This document shows, in pieces, positions 1 through 8,936 of a stretch of 64,000 bases of DNA. Location of the stretch: assembly GCF_900112315.1 (NCBI RefSeq), contig NZ_FOLL01000001.1, positions 496,001 through 560,000 of the forward strand. The letters are read 5' to 3'. Within the stretch, counting starts at the first letter, position 1; each line of letters opens with the position of its first letter. Source of the stretch: Parapedobacter composti (GTDB lineage Bacteria > Bacteroidota > Bacteroidia > Sphingobacteriales > Sphingobacteriaceae). The notes under the pieces are model-generated. The model made no database searches. It saw only the letters and a program-made list of their open reading frames with translations, and was not told where the DNA came from. The position numbers and the translations under genes are program-made.

Positions 1-2705
1 CCAGGTTCATAGTCAGCGGTTCTTAGATATGTTAAATAGTTGCCCGTTGCGACCTGTGGGGGAGCGCCGATTACCCGTTGTCCGTTGCTTGGATGGTCAA
101 TTGGATTGCCGTTTGCATCTCTTTTCTGGTAAGTGGCGAACGCATATCCGGTACGTACCAAACCATAGGTCGAACCCGGTAGGGCAACCGCTTCGACATC
201 ATCGCCAAAGGCAGTTTCCAATTGGTAGGACGATACTCCTGGTGCGAGTTCAATTACTTTGTTCCTGTTTAGCGTAAAATTGATCGTAGAATTCCAGTTA
301 AAATTGTTGTTTGTGATAGGCGTACCGGTCACTAAAAGTTCGATGCCCGAATTCTGGATGTTTCCTGCATTGGTTAGTAGATCTGTTACACCGCTTTCCC
401 TCGGCATTGGGATACGGATGATTTGGTTATAGGTATTCTTCTTGTACCATGCGGCATCCAAAGCCAATCTCCCGTTCCAAAAGCGAAGATCTAACCCCAA
501 CTCCAATTCTTTTGTTAATTGGTTTTTTAAGTTGCTTCCTCTAAGAACGTTATCTGCAAAAGTGAATATTTGTTGGTTCGTATTGTTGGCATTGTTAAAC
601 GTACCGTCCTGTATCCTGTAGTAGCCTTCCGTGTTGAGCATCTGAGGATCCATTTCTAAGCCGGTCTGCGCATATGATGCCCGTAATTTGCCAAAGGACA
701 ATATCGAATTAGTGCTTTTAAACGCTGGTAACTCCGTGAAACTCCAAGACAGGCCAACACCGGGATAAAAATAAGAATATTGTCCTGCACCACTTCTATC
801 GAGGAGTGTAGAAGACCAATCGTTACGCAGTGTGAAATTCATTGTCAACATATCTCGCCATGTTAGATCACCGAATGCATACAATCCGTCAGTACGCTTG
901 CCTGCGGTGGGGTATGCCTGTGTAACAGCTGGATTAACGGAATTCGTGATGGTGAATAAGCCCGGAACCCGTAAGCCGCCGTCTGTATAGGAATCGTTGT
1001 ATAACCCCGGAACATTTCTATACGTTTCGCCTCCCAAGGATAATGTGCCATACCAATCGGTTGAAAATTGCTTGCTGGCGTTTAACAATCCTTGTACCCG
1101 GTAAGAACTTCTGTTTTCTTGCCTTAATTGATAATTTCCACCTTGGAAGTTAACGCCAGTTCCTAAAAACTTACGCTCATAACGTGATGTATAATAATTA
1201 GTGTTTGCCCGCACCAGTGCATTTAACCAAGGTGCAATGTCTACCTTAACGTCAGCATTCGCTAAAAGATTATTTTCCTTCAACGACTGATTGTCTTCGT
1301 ACAATGAAAAGAATACGCTGCCTAAACGATAAGGATCATATAAGTCGGCATCCTGCGATGAACGTTGGCCGCCATAAACAGGATTTATGTAGTTGGCCTG
1401 GTAGTACAGTAAATCGACATGCCTTGGCATCAGGTAACTAAACGCATAGGCAAGATTGTTTCTACTGCCCGTCCTTCCGGGGTTTCTCGTGTCGGTCATG
1501 CTGTAATTTGCACTCAAGTCAATCGATACTCTTTTAGAAATGTTTTGAGTGGCCCGTAACGCGAAATTATTGCGTTCGATACCGTTGTTTGGCAAGACGC
1601 TTTTATTATCTAAGCGGGAATACGAAAAACGTAATGTCGAGTTCTCCCCCCCGCCTTCCAGTGACACGTTGGTATTGCGGAATACACCAGTTTCATAAAC
1701 GTCTAGCGGATTGTTTGGTTTCCATTCAATCATCCGACCTTCACCAAGGTCTTTGACTAATCGTCCGTCAAACCGAGGTCCGAAAGAATAGCCTCCGCTA
1801 TTAGGGAAAGCCGGGTTAGACACGATATCTACGCCATTGGCATCTTGCTCAAATGTTGTGTATATACCTCCACCAAATTCATTTTGAAGGGATATTGGGT
1901 AGCGATATGCGAAATCATAGGACTCGGTATGGCTGAAATTGACGCCTAATCCCTTATCGGCTTTCCCTTTTTTCGTTGTAATCAATAACACACCATTTTG
2001 TGCTTTGGAGCCATATAAGGCCGAAGCCGCGGATCCTTTTAGTACCGTAATGCTTTCGTAATCATCGGGGTTCAGATTTTTCATAATGTTACCAAAGTCA
2101 GCAGCGTCCCCCCAGACACTTCCGCCAGTTGTGCCCGGTTCGACAAGTACGTTATCAATTACCAGGAGTGGTTGGGTGTTCATGCTTAAGGAACTGTTTC
2201 CACGTATACGGATGCGTGAACTCGACTGAGGCCCACTAGCACCTTGATTAATCATTACCCCAGCCACTTTACCTTGTAGCGCATTGACGATGTTGGCATT
2301 ATTTGCACGTACCAGTTCTTCTCCTTTGACCTCTGTGACAGCATATGATAACCGTTTTGTGCTCTGTCGCGTTCCAAAGCCGGTGACTACCACTTCGCTT
2401 AATTGGTTGTCATCTTGTTCTAGTACAACATTGATGGTTGTTTGGTCGGCGACTACAACTTCCCTTGTCTTATAGCCAATTATAGAAAAGACCAGTGCAT
2501 CCCCCTTTTCAACAGTCAATGTATAGCTTCCATTTGCGTTTGTTTGCAACGCGGTGTTTGTGCCTTTTATTGTTACCGTCACGCCCGAAAGCGGGCCGCT
2601 GGCATCTGTCACAACCCCGGTGACAGTATGCTGTGCATGGGCTATCATCGTGGAGCCAAGAATCGCCATAATGGCCATGCAAAACTTCATGTACAAAATT
2701 CTCAT
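1..2705 (-). CDS. SusC/RagA-family TonB-dependent outer membrane receptor, C-terminus outside the window
   Basis: The reading frame is open from an ATG at 2705 to the window edge, about 901 codons, so the end of the barrel is missing. It begins with a signal peptide (MRILYMKFCMAIM... to AHAQ), then a carboxypeptidase-regulatory-like beta domain (VTGVVTDASGPLSGVTVTIK). The SusC signature SEVVVTGFGT follows, then a plug domain with RIRGNSSL, VIDN and LKGSAASALYGSKAQNG. Unlike the receptor at 36139 it has no STN domain, so it should not signal directly to a FecR protein. Family members pull oligomers across the outer membrane with a SusD lid; the SusD gene would lie beyond position 1. It sits 28 nt after a ROK-family regulator on the same strand, so the two are probably cotranscribed. 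The substrate cannot be read from the sequence. Confidence 0.93.
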   Translation of the reverse strand, partial: MRILYMKFCMAIMAILGSTMIAHAQHTVTGVVTDASGPLSGVTVTIKGTNTALQTNANGSYTLTVEKGDALVFSIIGYKTREVVVADQTTINVVLEQDDNQLSEVVVTGFGTRQSTKRLSYAVTEVKGEELVRANNANIVNALQGKVAGVMINQGASGPQSSSRIRIRGNSSLSMNTQPLLVIDNVLVEPGTTGGSVWGDAADFGNIMKNLNPDDYESITVLKGSAASALYGSKAQNGVLLITTKKGKADKGLGVNFSHTESYDFAYRYPISLQNEFGGGIYTTFEQDANGVDIVSNPAFPNSGGYSFGPRFDGRLVKDLGEGRMIEWKPNNPLDVYETGVFRNTNVSLEGGGENSTLRFSYSRLDNKSVLPNNGIERNNFALRATQNISKRVSIDLSANYSMTDTRNPGRTGSRNNLAYAFSYLMPRHVDLLYYQANYINPVYGGQRSSQDADLYDPYRLGSVFFSLYEDNQSLKENNLLANADVKVDIAPWLNALVRANTNYYTSRYERKFLGTGVNFQGGNYQLRQENRSSYRVQGLLNASKQFSTDWYGTLSLGGETYRNVPGLYNDSYTDGGLRVPGLFTITNSVNPAVTQAYPTAGKRTDGLYAFGDLTWRDMLTMNFTLRNDWSSTLLDRSGAGQYSYFYPGVGLSWSFTELPAFKSTNSILSFGKLRASYAQTGLEMDPQMLNTEGYYRIQDGTFNNANNTNQQIFTFADNVLRGSNLKNQLTKELELGLDLRFWNGRLALDAAWYKKNTYNQIIRIPMPRESGVTDLLTNAGNIQNSGIELLVTGTPITNNNFNWNSTINFTLNRNKVIELAPGVSSYQLETAFGDDVEAVALPGSTYGLVRTGYAFATYQKRDANGNPIDHPSNGQRVIGAPPQVATGNYLTYLRTADYEP

Positions 2706-2733
2706 GTTGTTGTTACTTTGGTTATATAAATTG

Positions 2734-3990
2734 TTAAATCACGTTATTACTTGCCTGATTGTTTTCTGTTAGTACGTCCGGTTTACCATTTAATTCCTGC
2801 TTGCCATGCCGATCGGGTTGGATAGTTTCTACTACCAAACTGGCAGCTCCCAACAGTTCAGCCTGATAGCTTAGCGTGGAAACCACCACGTCAGTTTGCT
2901 CCGCCAATTTCGGAATGCAGAACTCATTGATGGCTCCTTGCACGGGCGGTAAAAGCAGTTTGCCTGCCGCCGCTCCCCGTCCGCTGATAACCACTCGCCG
3001 CGGGTTCATGATGTGGATGAGCGTAGCTATGCCTTTGCCCATCATGAATGCGGCATCGGAAAGCGAGGTCACGGCCAATTGGTCGCCATTACACGCGGCT
3101 TCAATGAGGTGGTCGCCTTCAGCTTTGCTACGGTCGGCAAATAGCTTTTCCAGGCTGGAGTTGGTGCCGTTTGCCATGGCCTGCTTTGCATTTTCCACGG
3201 CGACCAACAGGGAGGCATCTACTTCCAAGCATCCTCGTTTACCGCAGGAACATAGTTTATTGGTGTGCGACAGCGGTATATGGCTGAACTCGCCGGCATA
3301 CCCATTGTGCCCCCGGAAGAGGCGGCCGTTGACAATCATGCCCAAGCCAATACCCCAGCCCATATTGACGACCATAGCATCCTGTATGTCCATGGCGGCG
3401 CCGAAATGCAGTTCGGCAATGGCAATGGCGCTGGAGTCGTTTTCTATATAGGTTGGAATACCCATCCGTTGGGCTAGCCAATCGCGCAATCCCATGTCAC
3501 CCGTGTTGGTAAGGAAACTGGCGTTTACGCCTTTCGCAATGTCTATGAACCCTGGCATGGCAATGCCGATGCCTATGATATGGGTCCGGCGTACGGAGGC
3601 GGAACTCAGGTATTTGTCAATGGCTGCACATAATTGGTGGAGCGCCTCTGGATTGTCCTGCAATGGCAGGGTAAATGTGGCCTCCGGGTGGACGGCTTCA
3701 TTCACCAGGTTGTACAGGACAATCCGGGTAATAAACTGGTCCATTGCAATAGCCAGGATGTACCGCTTCATTTTCTTGTTAATGCGGTATTTGACTGGAC
3801 GCCTGCCACCGGTGGATGGCGCCAGCCCGTGTTCGGCAACATAACCGTCTGTTATCAGTTCGTTCATCAGGCTGGTGATGTTGGGTATGCTTTTATTCGT
3901 GTGCATGCTCAACTCGGCCAGTGATAGGGCTCCCCTATAGTAAAGAAGCTTAAATACGGCTTGCTTCAAAGTTTGGCGCTGGATTTTCAC
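2734..3990 (-). CDS. ROK-family transcriptional regulator (NagC/XylR type)
   Basis: This 418-residue protein has an N-terminal winged helix-turn-helix (about residues 5-65) followed by a sugar-kinase-like ROK domain. The ROK zinc site is visible as H237 and C-x-C-G-x-x-G-C at 247-254, and END at 183-185 matches the kinase-type catalytic Asp region. Proteins of this build are usually repressors released by a sugar or sugar phosphate. The start is GTG at 3990; no in-frame ATG lies close upstream. It is the first gene of a minus-strand unit with the SusC receptor, and is its likely local regulator. The last 25 or so residues (KQELNGKPDVLTENNQASNN) are polar and look like a disordered tail. The ligand is unknown; GlcNAc or another hexose is only a family-based guess. 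Confidence 0.9.
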   Translation of the reverse strand: MKIQRQTLKQAVFKLLYYRGALSLAELSMHTNKSIPNITSLMNELITDGYVAEHGLAPSTGGRRPVKYRINKKMKRYILAIAMDQFITRIVLYNLVNEAVHPEATFTLPLQDNPEALHQLCAAIDKYLSSASVRRTHIIGIGIAMPGFIDIAKGVNASFLTNTGDMGLRDWLAQRMGIPTYIENDSSAIAIAELHFGAAMDIQDAMVVNMGWGIGLGMIVNGRLFRGHNGYAGEFSHIPLSHTNKLCSCGKRGCLEVDASLLVAVENAKQAMANGTNSSLEKLFADRSKAEGDHLIEAACNGDQLAVTSLSDAAFMMGKGIATLIHIMNPRRVVISGRGAAAGKLLLPPVQGAINEFCIPKLAEQTDVVVSTLSYQAELLGAASLVVETIQPDRHGKQELNGKPDVLTENNQASNNVI

Positions 3991-4028
3991 AATCTTTCGT
4001 ATAACTGGCTGAAATGTTAAACCTAACG

Positions 4029-4036
4029 CAAACTTA
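4029..4036 (-). promoter_or_regulatory. Candidate -7 element for the ROK-SusC unit
   Basis: On the minus strand this reads TAAGTTTG, an exact match to the Bacteroidota -7 consensus TAnnTTTG, 38 nt upstream of the GTG start of the ROK gene. No good TTTG -33 box is seen at the expected distance; the upstream DNA to about 4110 is very AT-rich. The rest of the 215-nt divergent gap (3991-4205) holds no gene that I can support. Confidence 0.45.
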
Positions 4037-4205
4037 ATAAATATATAATCGTAAAATAAAAAACTTTTTAAAAAAAATATTTAATTGATTATATATTGTT
4101 GAAAATTAGCGTTTTTGGATTTAAACCATTCGGAATGACTGGTTGAGATTTTAGGATTGACAAAAACCCGTTACTTTTACATTTCCTGTTAATTATAGGA
4201 TCGAC

Positions 4206-4964
4206 ATGTCAAGCGATAGTATCAACCGGTTTTCCGATCGAGCTGAAAACTATGACAGGTTTCGGCCTGGATATCCCCCGGGATTGGTGGATTTCATCCG
4301 AGAGCGGATTCCGTCGCGGGAAGATGTCGTTATTGCGGAAATCGCCGCCGGCACGGGGATATTCACCGAGCTACTTGCGCGATGGGGCAATCCGGTTTAT
4401 GTGGTTGAACCTAATGCAGACATGCGGCAGCTGGCATTGCGCAGGCTGGCAGCGTTTAAGAACTGTACGTTCATCGAAGGTACGGCAGAGTCAACGGGAT
4501 TGCCGGATGGGTCGGTGGACCTTATCGTTTCGGCTCAGGCGTTCCATTGGTTTGATGCAGCAAAAGCGAAGGCGGAATTCAAGCGCATCGGCCACGGAAA
4601 TCCGCTGGTGGCGATCGTCTGGAACCTGCGGAATACCGACAGCGCCTTCGAGTCTGGTTACGAGTCATTGATACGGAGGTACTCGGTGGACTATCTGAAG
4701 GTCAGCCAGCGGAAAATGAAGACGGCTGATGTTTCGGCTTTTTATGCGCCGATGAAGCCGGAATACAGGGTTTTCAAGTACGTAGATTTTTTGACGTTCG
4801 AGCAACTACGGGGGCGTACGTTGTCATATTCTTACATGCCCGATCAGTCGTCGCCGCTCACGCAAGAGGTGCTGGCGTCGCTTAGGGTGTTGTTTGAAGC
4901 GCACCAACGGGATGGAAAAGTGCGGCTTTCCTATAAATCAAGGCTGTTTATTGGTAATATATGA
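4206..4964 (+). CDS. Class I SAM-dependent methyltransferase
   Basis: The protein has 252 residues with a Rossmann-type methyltransferase domain. The SAM-binding glycine motif is AEIAAGTGIF (about residues 44-53), followed by an acidic strand end (VYVVEPNADM), then GTAESTGLPDGSVDLI and SAQAFHWF, typical of the Methyltransf_11 / UbiE-like group. It is cytoplasmic with no signal peptide. The substrate is unknown. The stop overlaps the next start by ATGA, so translation of the two genes is probably coupled. It is divergent from the ROK regulator. Confidence 0.88.
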   Translation: MSSDSINRFSDRAENYDRFRPGYPPGLVDFIRERIPSREDVVIAEIAAGTGIFTELLARWGNPVYVVEPNADMRQLALRRLAAFKNCTFIEGTAESTGLPDGSVDLIVSAQAFHWFDAAKAKAEFKRIGHGNPLVAIVWNLRNTDSAFESGYESLIRRYSVDYLKVSQRKMKTADVSAFYAPMKPEYRVFKYVDFLTFEQLRGRTLSYSYMPDQSSPLTQEVLASLRVLFEAHQRDGKVRLSYKSRLFIGNI

Positions 4965-6172
4965 ACAAGAGATACTATTCGCTCGATGTGTTCCGCGGGG
5001 CCACAGTGGCGCTGATGATTCTGGTGAATAATCCGGGCAGTTGGGCGCATTTGTTTTCGCCGTTGAAACATGCCGACTGGCATGGTTGCACGCCCACGGA
5101 TTTGGTGTTTCCGTTTTTCCTTTTTGCGGTGGGCAACGCCATGGCGTTTGTGATGCCGCGTTTGCGCGAATCTGGCGATGCCGTGTTCTGGAAGAAGGTG
5201 CTGAAACGGACGCTGTTGATTTTCGGTATCGGGCTGCTGCTGAACTGGTGGCCCTTCGTGCAATGGCGCGGTGAGACACTGGTGTTTAAGCTCTGGGTGG
5301 ATCCGGACAATCCCGACCGGGGCATCCGGATTATGGGGGTGTTGCAGCGGATTGCGTTGGCTTACTGCTTTGCTTCCATCTTGGTTTACTATTTTAAGGA
5401 GCGCTGGGTAATCATTGTATCGGCCCTCCTGTTATTGGGATATTGGGCGCTTTGTGTGGTGTTCGGTGCAGCGGACCCTTATAGTTTAGCGGGGTGGTTC
5501 GGTACAGCCGTAGACAAGCATGTGTTGGGCGTGGCCCACCTGTACAAAGGGGAGGGGGTTCCTTTTGATCCGGAGGGCCTGGTAAGCACGCTGCCGGCTA
5601 TCGTACAGGTAGTGTTGGGCTATCTCACCGGCCGGTACATCCGAGAGCAGGGTCGGGTGGAGTGGCTCTGGCCCAGGCACTGGTCGTCCGGCGAGCCCAT
5701 ATACCCCATGCTGGGCGGATTATTTGTGGTAGCAGTGTTGATGACATTGCTGGGCTTATTCTGGGGGTTGGCATTTCCGATCAACAAAAAGATATGGACG
5801 GGTTCCTATGTCCTTTATACCACCGGATTGGCGATGCTGGCTATCGGCACGATGATTTGGTTTATCGAAGTGTTGAAGGTGCGGAACGGATTGACGCGAT
5901 TTTTCGATGTGTTCGGAAAAAATCCCTTGTTTATCTTCGTGCTTAGTGGAGCGCTGCCGCGGTTGCTGGGGTTGGTGCGGATTCCGGCAGGTGTGGACGC
6001 GGCAGGCGAAAACCGTTACACGACGCCGCTTCGTTGGTTTTATACGGAGATATGCGCCAAAGTTCCGGGACCACCTGAAGTGGGTTCGTTTTGTTACGCA
6101 CTGGCTTTCCTCGGTTTATGCTGGGCGATATGCTATATGCTGGATAAAAAAGGAATTTACATCAAGGTTTAA
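4961..6172 (+). CDS. COG4299 multi-pass membrane protein (HGSNAT/NagX-like acyltransferase)
   Basis: This 403-residue protein has about ten hydrophobic segments and the family opening SLDVFRGATVALMILVNNPG, followed by a histidine in the HADWHGCTPTDLVFPFFLF segment. The family is related to heparan-alpha-glucosaminide N-acetyltransferase, which carries acetyl groups across a membrane to amino sugars; bacterial members such as NagX are often near GlcNAc-use genes. In Bacteroidota it is annotated DUF5009 or heparan-alpha-glucosaminide N-acetyltransferase. It overlaps the methyltransferase by 4 nt. A role in amino-sugar handling is inference; the ROK regulator nearby is compatible with it. Confidence 0.85.
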   Translation: MNKRYYSLDVFRGATVALMILVNNPGSWAHLFSPLKHADWHGCTPTDLVFPFFLFAVGNAMAFVMPRLRESGDAVFWKKVLKRTLLIFGIGLLLNWWPFVQWRGETLVFKLWVDPDNPDRGIRIMGVLQRIALAYCFASILVYYFKERWVIIVSALLLLGYWALCVVFGAADPYSLAGWFGTAVDKHVLGVAHLYKGEGVPFDPEGLVSTLPAIVQVVLGYLTGRYIREQGRVEWLWPRHWSSGEPIYPMLGGLFVVAVLMTLLGLFWGLAFPINKKIWTGSYVLYTTGLAMLAIGTMIWFIEVLKVRNGLTRFFDVFGKNPLFIFVLSGALPRLLGLVRIPAGVDAAGENRYTTPLRWFYTEICAKVPGPPEVGSFCYALAFLGLCWAICYMLDKKGIYIKV

Positions 6173-6175
6173 TAA

Positions 6176-6238
6176 CCACCGACCACCGACCACCCATCAC
6201 TAATCACCAACCACCGACCACCCATCACCAATCACCAA
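6176..6238 (+). repeat. Intergenic 28-nt tandem repeat, two full copies plus a partial one
   Basis: Copies at 6183-6210 and 6211-6238 differ at one base (t at 6201, c at 6229); a truncated copy precedes them at 6176-6182. The core reads ccaccgaccacccatcac followed by (t/c)aatcaccaa. The strand lacks G almost completely. It lies right after the stop of the COG4299 gene and 6 nt before the rpsO promoter. Related degenerate stretches occur at 8930-8947 and, inverted, at 30354-30397, each also at a gene 3' end. Confidence 0.85.
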
Positions 6239-6243
6239 AAAAC

Positions 6244-6275
6244 TTTGGAACCTAACAAAAATTGGCGTACCTTTG
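6244..6275 (+). promoter_or_regulatory. rpsO promoter, Bacteroidota consensus
   Basis: TTTG at 6244-6247, a 20-nt spacer and TACCTTTG at 6268-6275 match the housekeeping sigma consensus of this phylum exactly. The -7 box is 44 nt from the rpsO start codon. Confidence 0.85.
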
Positions 6276-6319
6276 CAGCCAATTAATTTATTTTTCAACG
6301 CTTTAATATTATTCTTGTA

Positions 6320-6598
6320 ATGTATTTAAGTAAAGAGTACAAGGCGGACATCTTCGCCGAATTTGCCGGAAGTGCAACCAATACAGGTTCTACCGAAGGC
6401 CAGGTGGCTTTATTCACCAAACGGATTGCTCACTTGACAGAGCATTTGAAATCGAACAGGAAAGACTTTGCTACGCAGCGTTCCTTGCAGAAGCTGGTAG
6501 GTAAACGCAGGGCCTTGTTGAAATACCTTTACAACAAGGACATTGAGCGCTACCGGGCCATTATCAAGGCGCTTGGTTTGCGTGACATCATTAAATAG
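6320..6598 (+). CDS. rpsO: 30S ribosomal protein S15
   Basis: The 92-residue product has the S15 pattern: an N-terminal helix with GSATNTGSTEGQVALFTKRI, the HLTEHLKSNRKDFATQRSL segment that contacts the 16S rRNA central domain, and the C-terminal KRRALLKYL...Y helix. Length is normal for the family (about 88-92). S15 binds early in 30S assembly. It is followed by a terminator hairpin and then pnp, the common rpsO-pnp order. Confidence 0.98.
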   Translation: MYLSKEYKADIFAEFAGSATNTGSTEGQVALFTKRIAHLTEHLKSNRKDFATQRSLQKLVGKRRALLKYLYNKDIERYRAIIKALGLRDIIK

Positions 6599-6621
6599 CT
6601 TTTCGCGTAAAAATTTCATTG

Positions 6622-6653
6622 AAGCCATCCCAAATATGGAGATGGCTTTTTAC
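6622..6653 (+). terminator. Rho-independent terminator after rpsO
   Basis: An 8-bp stem aagccatc / gatggctt (6622-6629 with 6641-6648) is followed by a T run. Readthrough could still supply pnp. Confidence 0.75.
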
Positions 6654-6658
6654 ATTTG
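6651..6658 (+). promoter_or_regulatory. Candidate -7 element for pnp
   Basis: TACATTTG matches TAnnTTTG exactly and overlaps the T run of the rpsO terminator, 62 nt before the pnp start. No TTTG is found at the proper upstream distance, so this is a moderate call. Confidence 0.4.
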
Positions 6659-6719
6659 TGCCAAGTTCTAAAGGTCTAATATAGAAAGGTGTGCCGCGTG
6701 AAGATGAACGGCATACCGA

Positions 6720-8867
6720 ATGAAAACAACAATGAGTTACAACGAAATCAAGACAACAATCGATATGGGCGAAGGGCGCCTAATCGAGATTTCCACCGGA
6801 AAGTTGGCTAAACAGGCTGATGGTTCGGTGGTGGTCAAGCAGGGGAAAACCATGCTGCTGGCCACGGTGGTTTCCGCACAGGAAGCCAAACCCGGAACGG
6901 ACTTCTTGCCGCTTTCGGTGGATTATCAGGAAAAATATGCGGCCACCGGGCGTATACCAGGTGGATTTTTGCGACGTGAGGCCCGCCTGTCGGATTATGA
7001 AATCCTTATATCGCGTTTGGTCGACCGCGCATTGCGGCCCTTGTTCCCTGAAGATTATCATGCGGATACACAGGTTATGATCTCCTTGATCTCGGCCGAT
7101 AAGGATATCATGCCGGATGCATTGGCAGGGTTGGCTGCTTCTGCGGCCATCGCGGTGTCGGATATTCCGTTCAACGGCCCGATATCGGAAGTGCGCGTCG
7201 CCAAGATAGACGGTAAGTTGATTATCAATCCGTTGCTAAGTGAATTGGAACGGGCTACGCTGGAGTTTATCGTTGCAGGTTCTGCAAATGATATCGTGAT
7301 GGTGGAAGGTGAAGCCAAGGAGATTACGGAAAGTGAAATGGTGGAAGCCATAGCATTTGCCCATCAGGCCATCAAGAAACAGGTGCAGGCACAGGTTGAG
7401 TTGGCCCAGCTTGTCGGAAAAACCACTAAGCGGCAGTATAGCCACGAACCCAGCAACCCGGAATTGCGCGACCGGATTTTTGCGGCGACTTACGACAAGG
7501 TGTATGCCGTGGCCAAATCGGCATCGGCTAAGCATGATCGTTCCGAAGCGTTCAAGCAGATCGGGGAGGAGTTTGTGGAAAGTCTGGGCGAGGAGGAAAT
7601 TGACGAGGATACTGCTTTCTTAATCAAAAAGTATCTCCATGACGTACAGTATGAAGCTGTACGTAACCTGATCCTGGACGAGGGTATCAGGCTCGACGGC
7701 CGTGACGTGCGTACCGTACGCCCAATTTGGAGTGAGGTGGATTACCTCCCGGCAGCACATGGTTCGGCGTTGTTTACCCGCGGAGAAACGCAGTCGTTGA
7801 CGTCGGTAACCTTGGGAGCGAAGGATGATGAGCAGTTGATTGATGGCGCTTTCATTCACGGTTACAACAAGTTTATTCTCCATTATAACTTTCCTGGATT
7901 TTCCACGGGCGAGGTTCGCCCGAACCGGGGACCGGGCCGCCGCGAGGTAGGGCACGGCAACTTGGCCATGCGGTCGTTGAAACAAGTGCTTCCCACGGGC
8001 GATGAAAACCCGTATACTATCCGTGTGGTTTCGGATATCCTGGAGTCCAACGGTTCGTCATCCATGGCTACTGTATGCGCGGGTACCTTGGCGTTAATGG
8101 ACGCCGGCGTGAAAATCAAAGCTCCCGTATCGGGCATCGCTATGGGGCTGATAACCGATGAGAAAACCGGTAAATATGCTATTTTAAGTGATATCCTTGG
8201 TGATGAAGATCACTTAGGGGATATGGACTTCAAGGTGACCGGTACGGAAAGGGGAATTGTGGCCTGCCAGATGGACCTTAAGATCCACGGTTTGAAATGG
8301 GAGGTGCTTACCCAAGCGCTGGAACAGGCACGGGAAGCCCGCTTGCACATTCTCAATGAGATGAAAAAGACACTCAGTGAGCCGCGTGAGGATTACAAAC
8401 CGCATGCACCGCGTATTGTGAGCTTTACCATCGATAAGGAATTTATCGGTGCCGTAATCGGGCCAGGTGGAAAGATCATTCAGGAGATGCAACGGGAAAC
8501 AGGGGCGACCATTGCTATTGATGAGGTTGACAATAAGGGCGTGGTACAGGTGTTTGCCGAAGACAAAGCATCTATTGACGACGCTGTGCGCCGGATTAAG
8601 GCCATCGCCGCCAAACCCGAGGTGGGTGAGATATACGAAGGTAAAGTGAAATCCATCATGCCCTTCGGTGCATTCATCGAGGTGCTTCCCGGCAAAGATG
8701 GGTTGCTTCATATTTCAGAAATAGACTGGAAACGGTTCGAGACGATGGATGGTATCTTCAACGTGGGTGATATGGTGACTGTGAAGTTGCTGGATATTGA
8801 TAAGCAAGGCAAGTTGAAGCTTTCACGGAAAGTATTGCTGCCCCGCCCTGAGAAAAAAGAGGCGTAA
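6720..8867 (+). CDS. pnp: Polyribonucleotide nucleotidyltransferase (PNPase)
   Basis: This 715-residue enzyme degrades RNA 3' to 5' by phosphorolysis. The order is RNase PH domain 1, an all-helical linker, RNase PH domain 2 (with [19 protein letters not shown] and [17 protein letters not shown]), a KH domain with the IGPGGK loop, and a C-terminal S1 domain ([25 protein letters not shown]). Length matches bacterial PNPases. The ATG at 6720 is used; an alternative ATG four codons in (6732) is possible. It ends 22 nt before a strong terminator and converges with the GH92 gene. Confidence 0.98.
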   Translation: MKTTMSYNEIKTTIDMGEGRLIEISTGKLAKQADGSVVVKQGKTMLLATVVSAQEAKPGTDFLPLSVDYQEKYAATGRIPGGFLRREARLSDYEILISRLVDRALRPLFPEDYHADTQVMISLISADKDIMPDALAGLAASAAIAVSDIPFNGPISEVRVAKIDGKLIINPLLSELERATLEFIVAGSANDIVMVEGEAKEITESEMVEAIAFAHQAIKKQVQAQVELAQLVGKTTKRQYSHEPSNPELRDRIFAATYDKVYAVAKSASAKHDRSEAFKQIGEEFVESLGEEEIDEDTAFLIKKYLHDVQYEAVRNLILDEGIRLDGRDVRTVRPIWSEVDYLPAAHGSALFTRGETQSLTSVTLGAKDDEQLIDGAFIHGYNKFILHYNFPGFSTGEVRPNRGPGRREVGHGNLAMRSLKQVLPTGDENPYTIRVVSDILESNGSSSMATVCAGTLALMDAGVKIKAPVSGIAMGLITDEKTGKYAILSDILGDEDHLGDMDFKVTGTERGIVACQMDLKIHGLKWEVLTQALEQAREARLHILNEMKKTLSEPREDYKPHAPRIVSFTIDKEFIGAVIGPGGKIIQEMQRETGATIAIDEVDNKGVVQVFAEDKASIDDAVRRIKAIAAKPEVGEIYEGKVKSIMPFGAFIEVLPGKDGLLHISEIDWKRFETMDGIFNVGDMVTVKLLDIDKQGKLKLSRKVLLPRPEKKEA

Positions 8868-8888
8868 TGCAAAAATAACTTGATTGAG

Positions 8889-8925
8889 AAAGCCGGACAT
8901 CGAAGTTGATAGTCCGGCTTTTTTT
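8889..8925. terminator. Bidirectional terminator between pnp and the GH92 gene
   Basis: A 10-bp perfect stem aaagccggac / gtccggcttt (8889-8898 with 8912-8921) is flanked by T runs in the plus direction and by an A-rich side that reads as T in the minus direction. It can serve both convergent genes. Confidence 0.85.
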
Positions 8926-8936
8926 ATCACTGCCAA

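Noticed and set aside
2876..3451. Long plus-strand ORF of 191 codons
   Set aside because: It lies wholly inside the ROK gene on the other strand, whose product has all family motifs; the ORF has no recognisable protein features.
6176..6238. CRISPR array
   Set aside because: The 28-nt units are directly adjacent with no spacers, and no cas gene is in the window.
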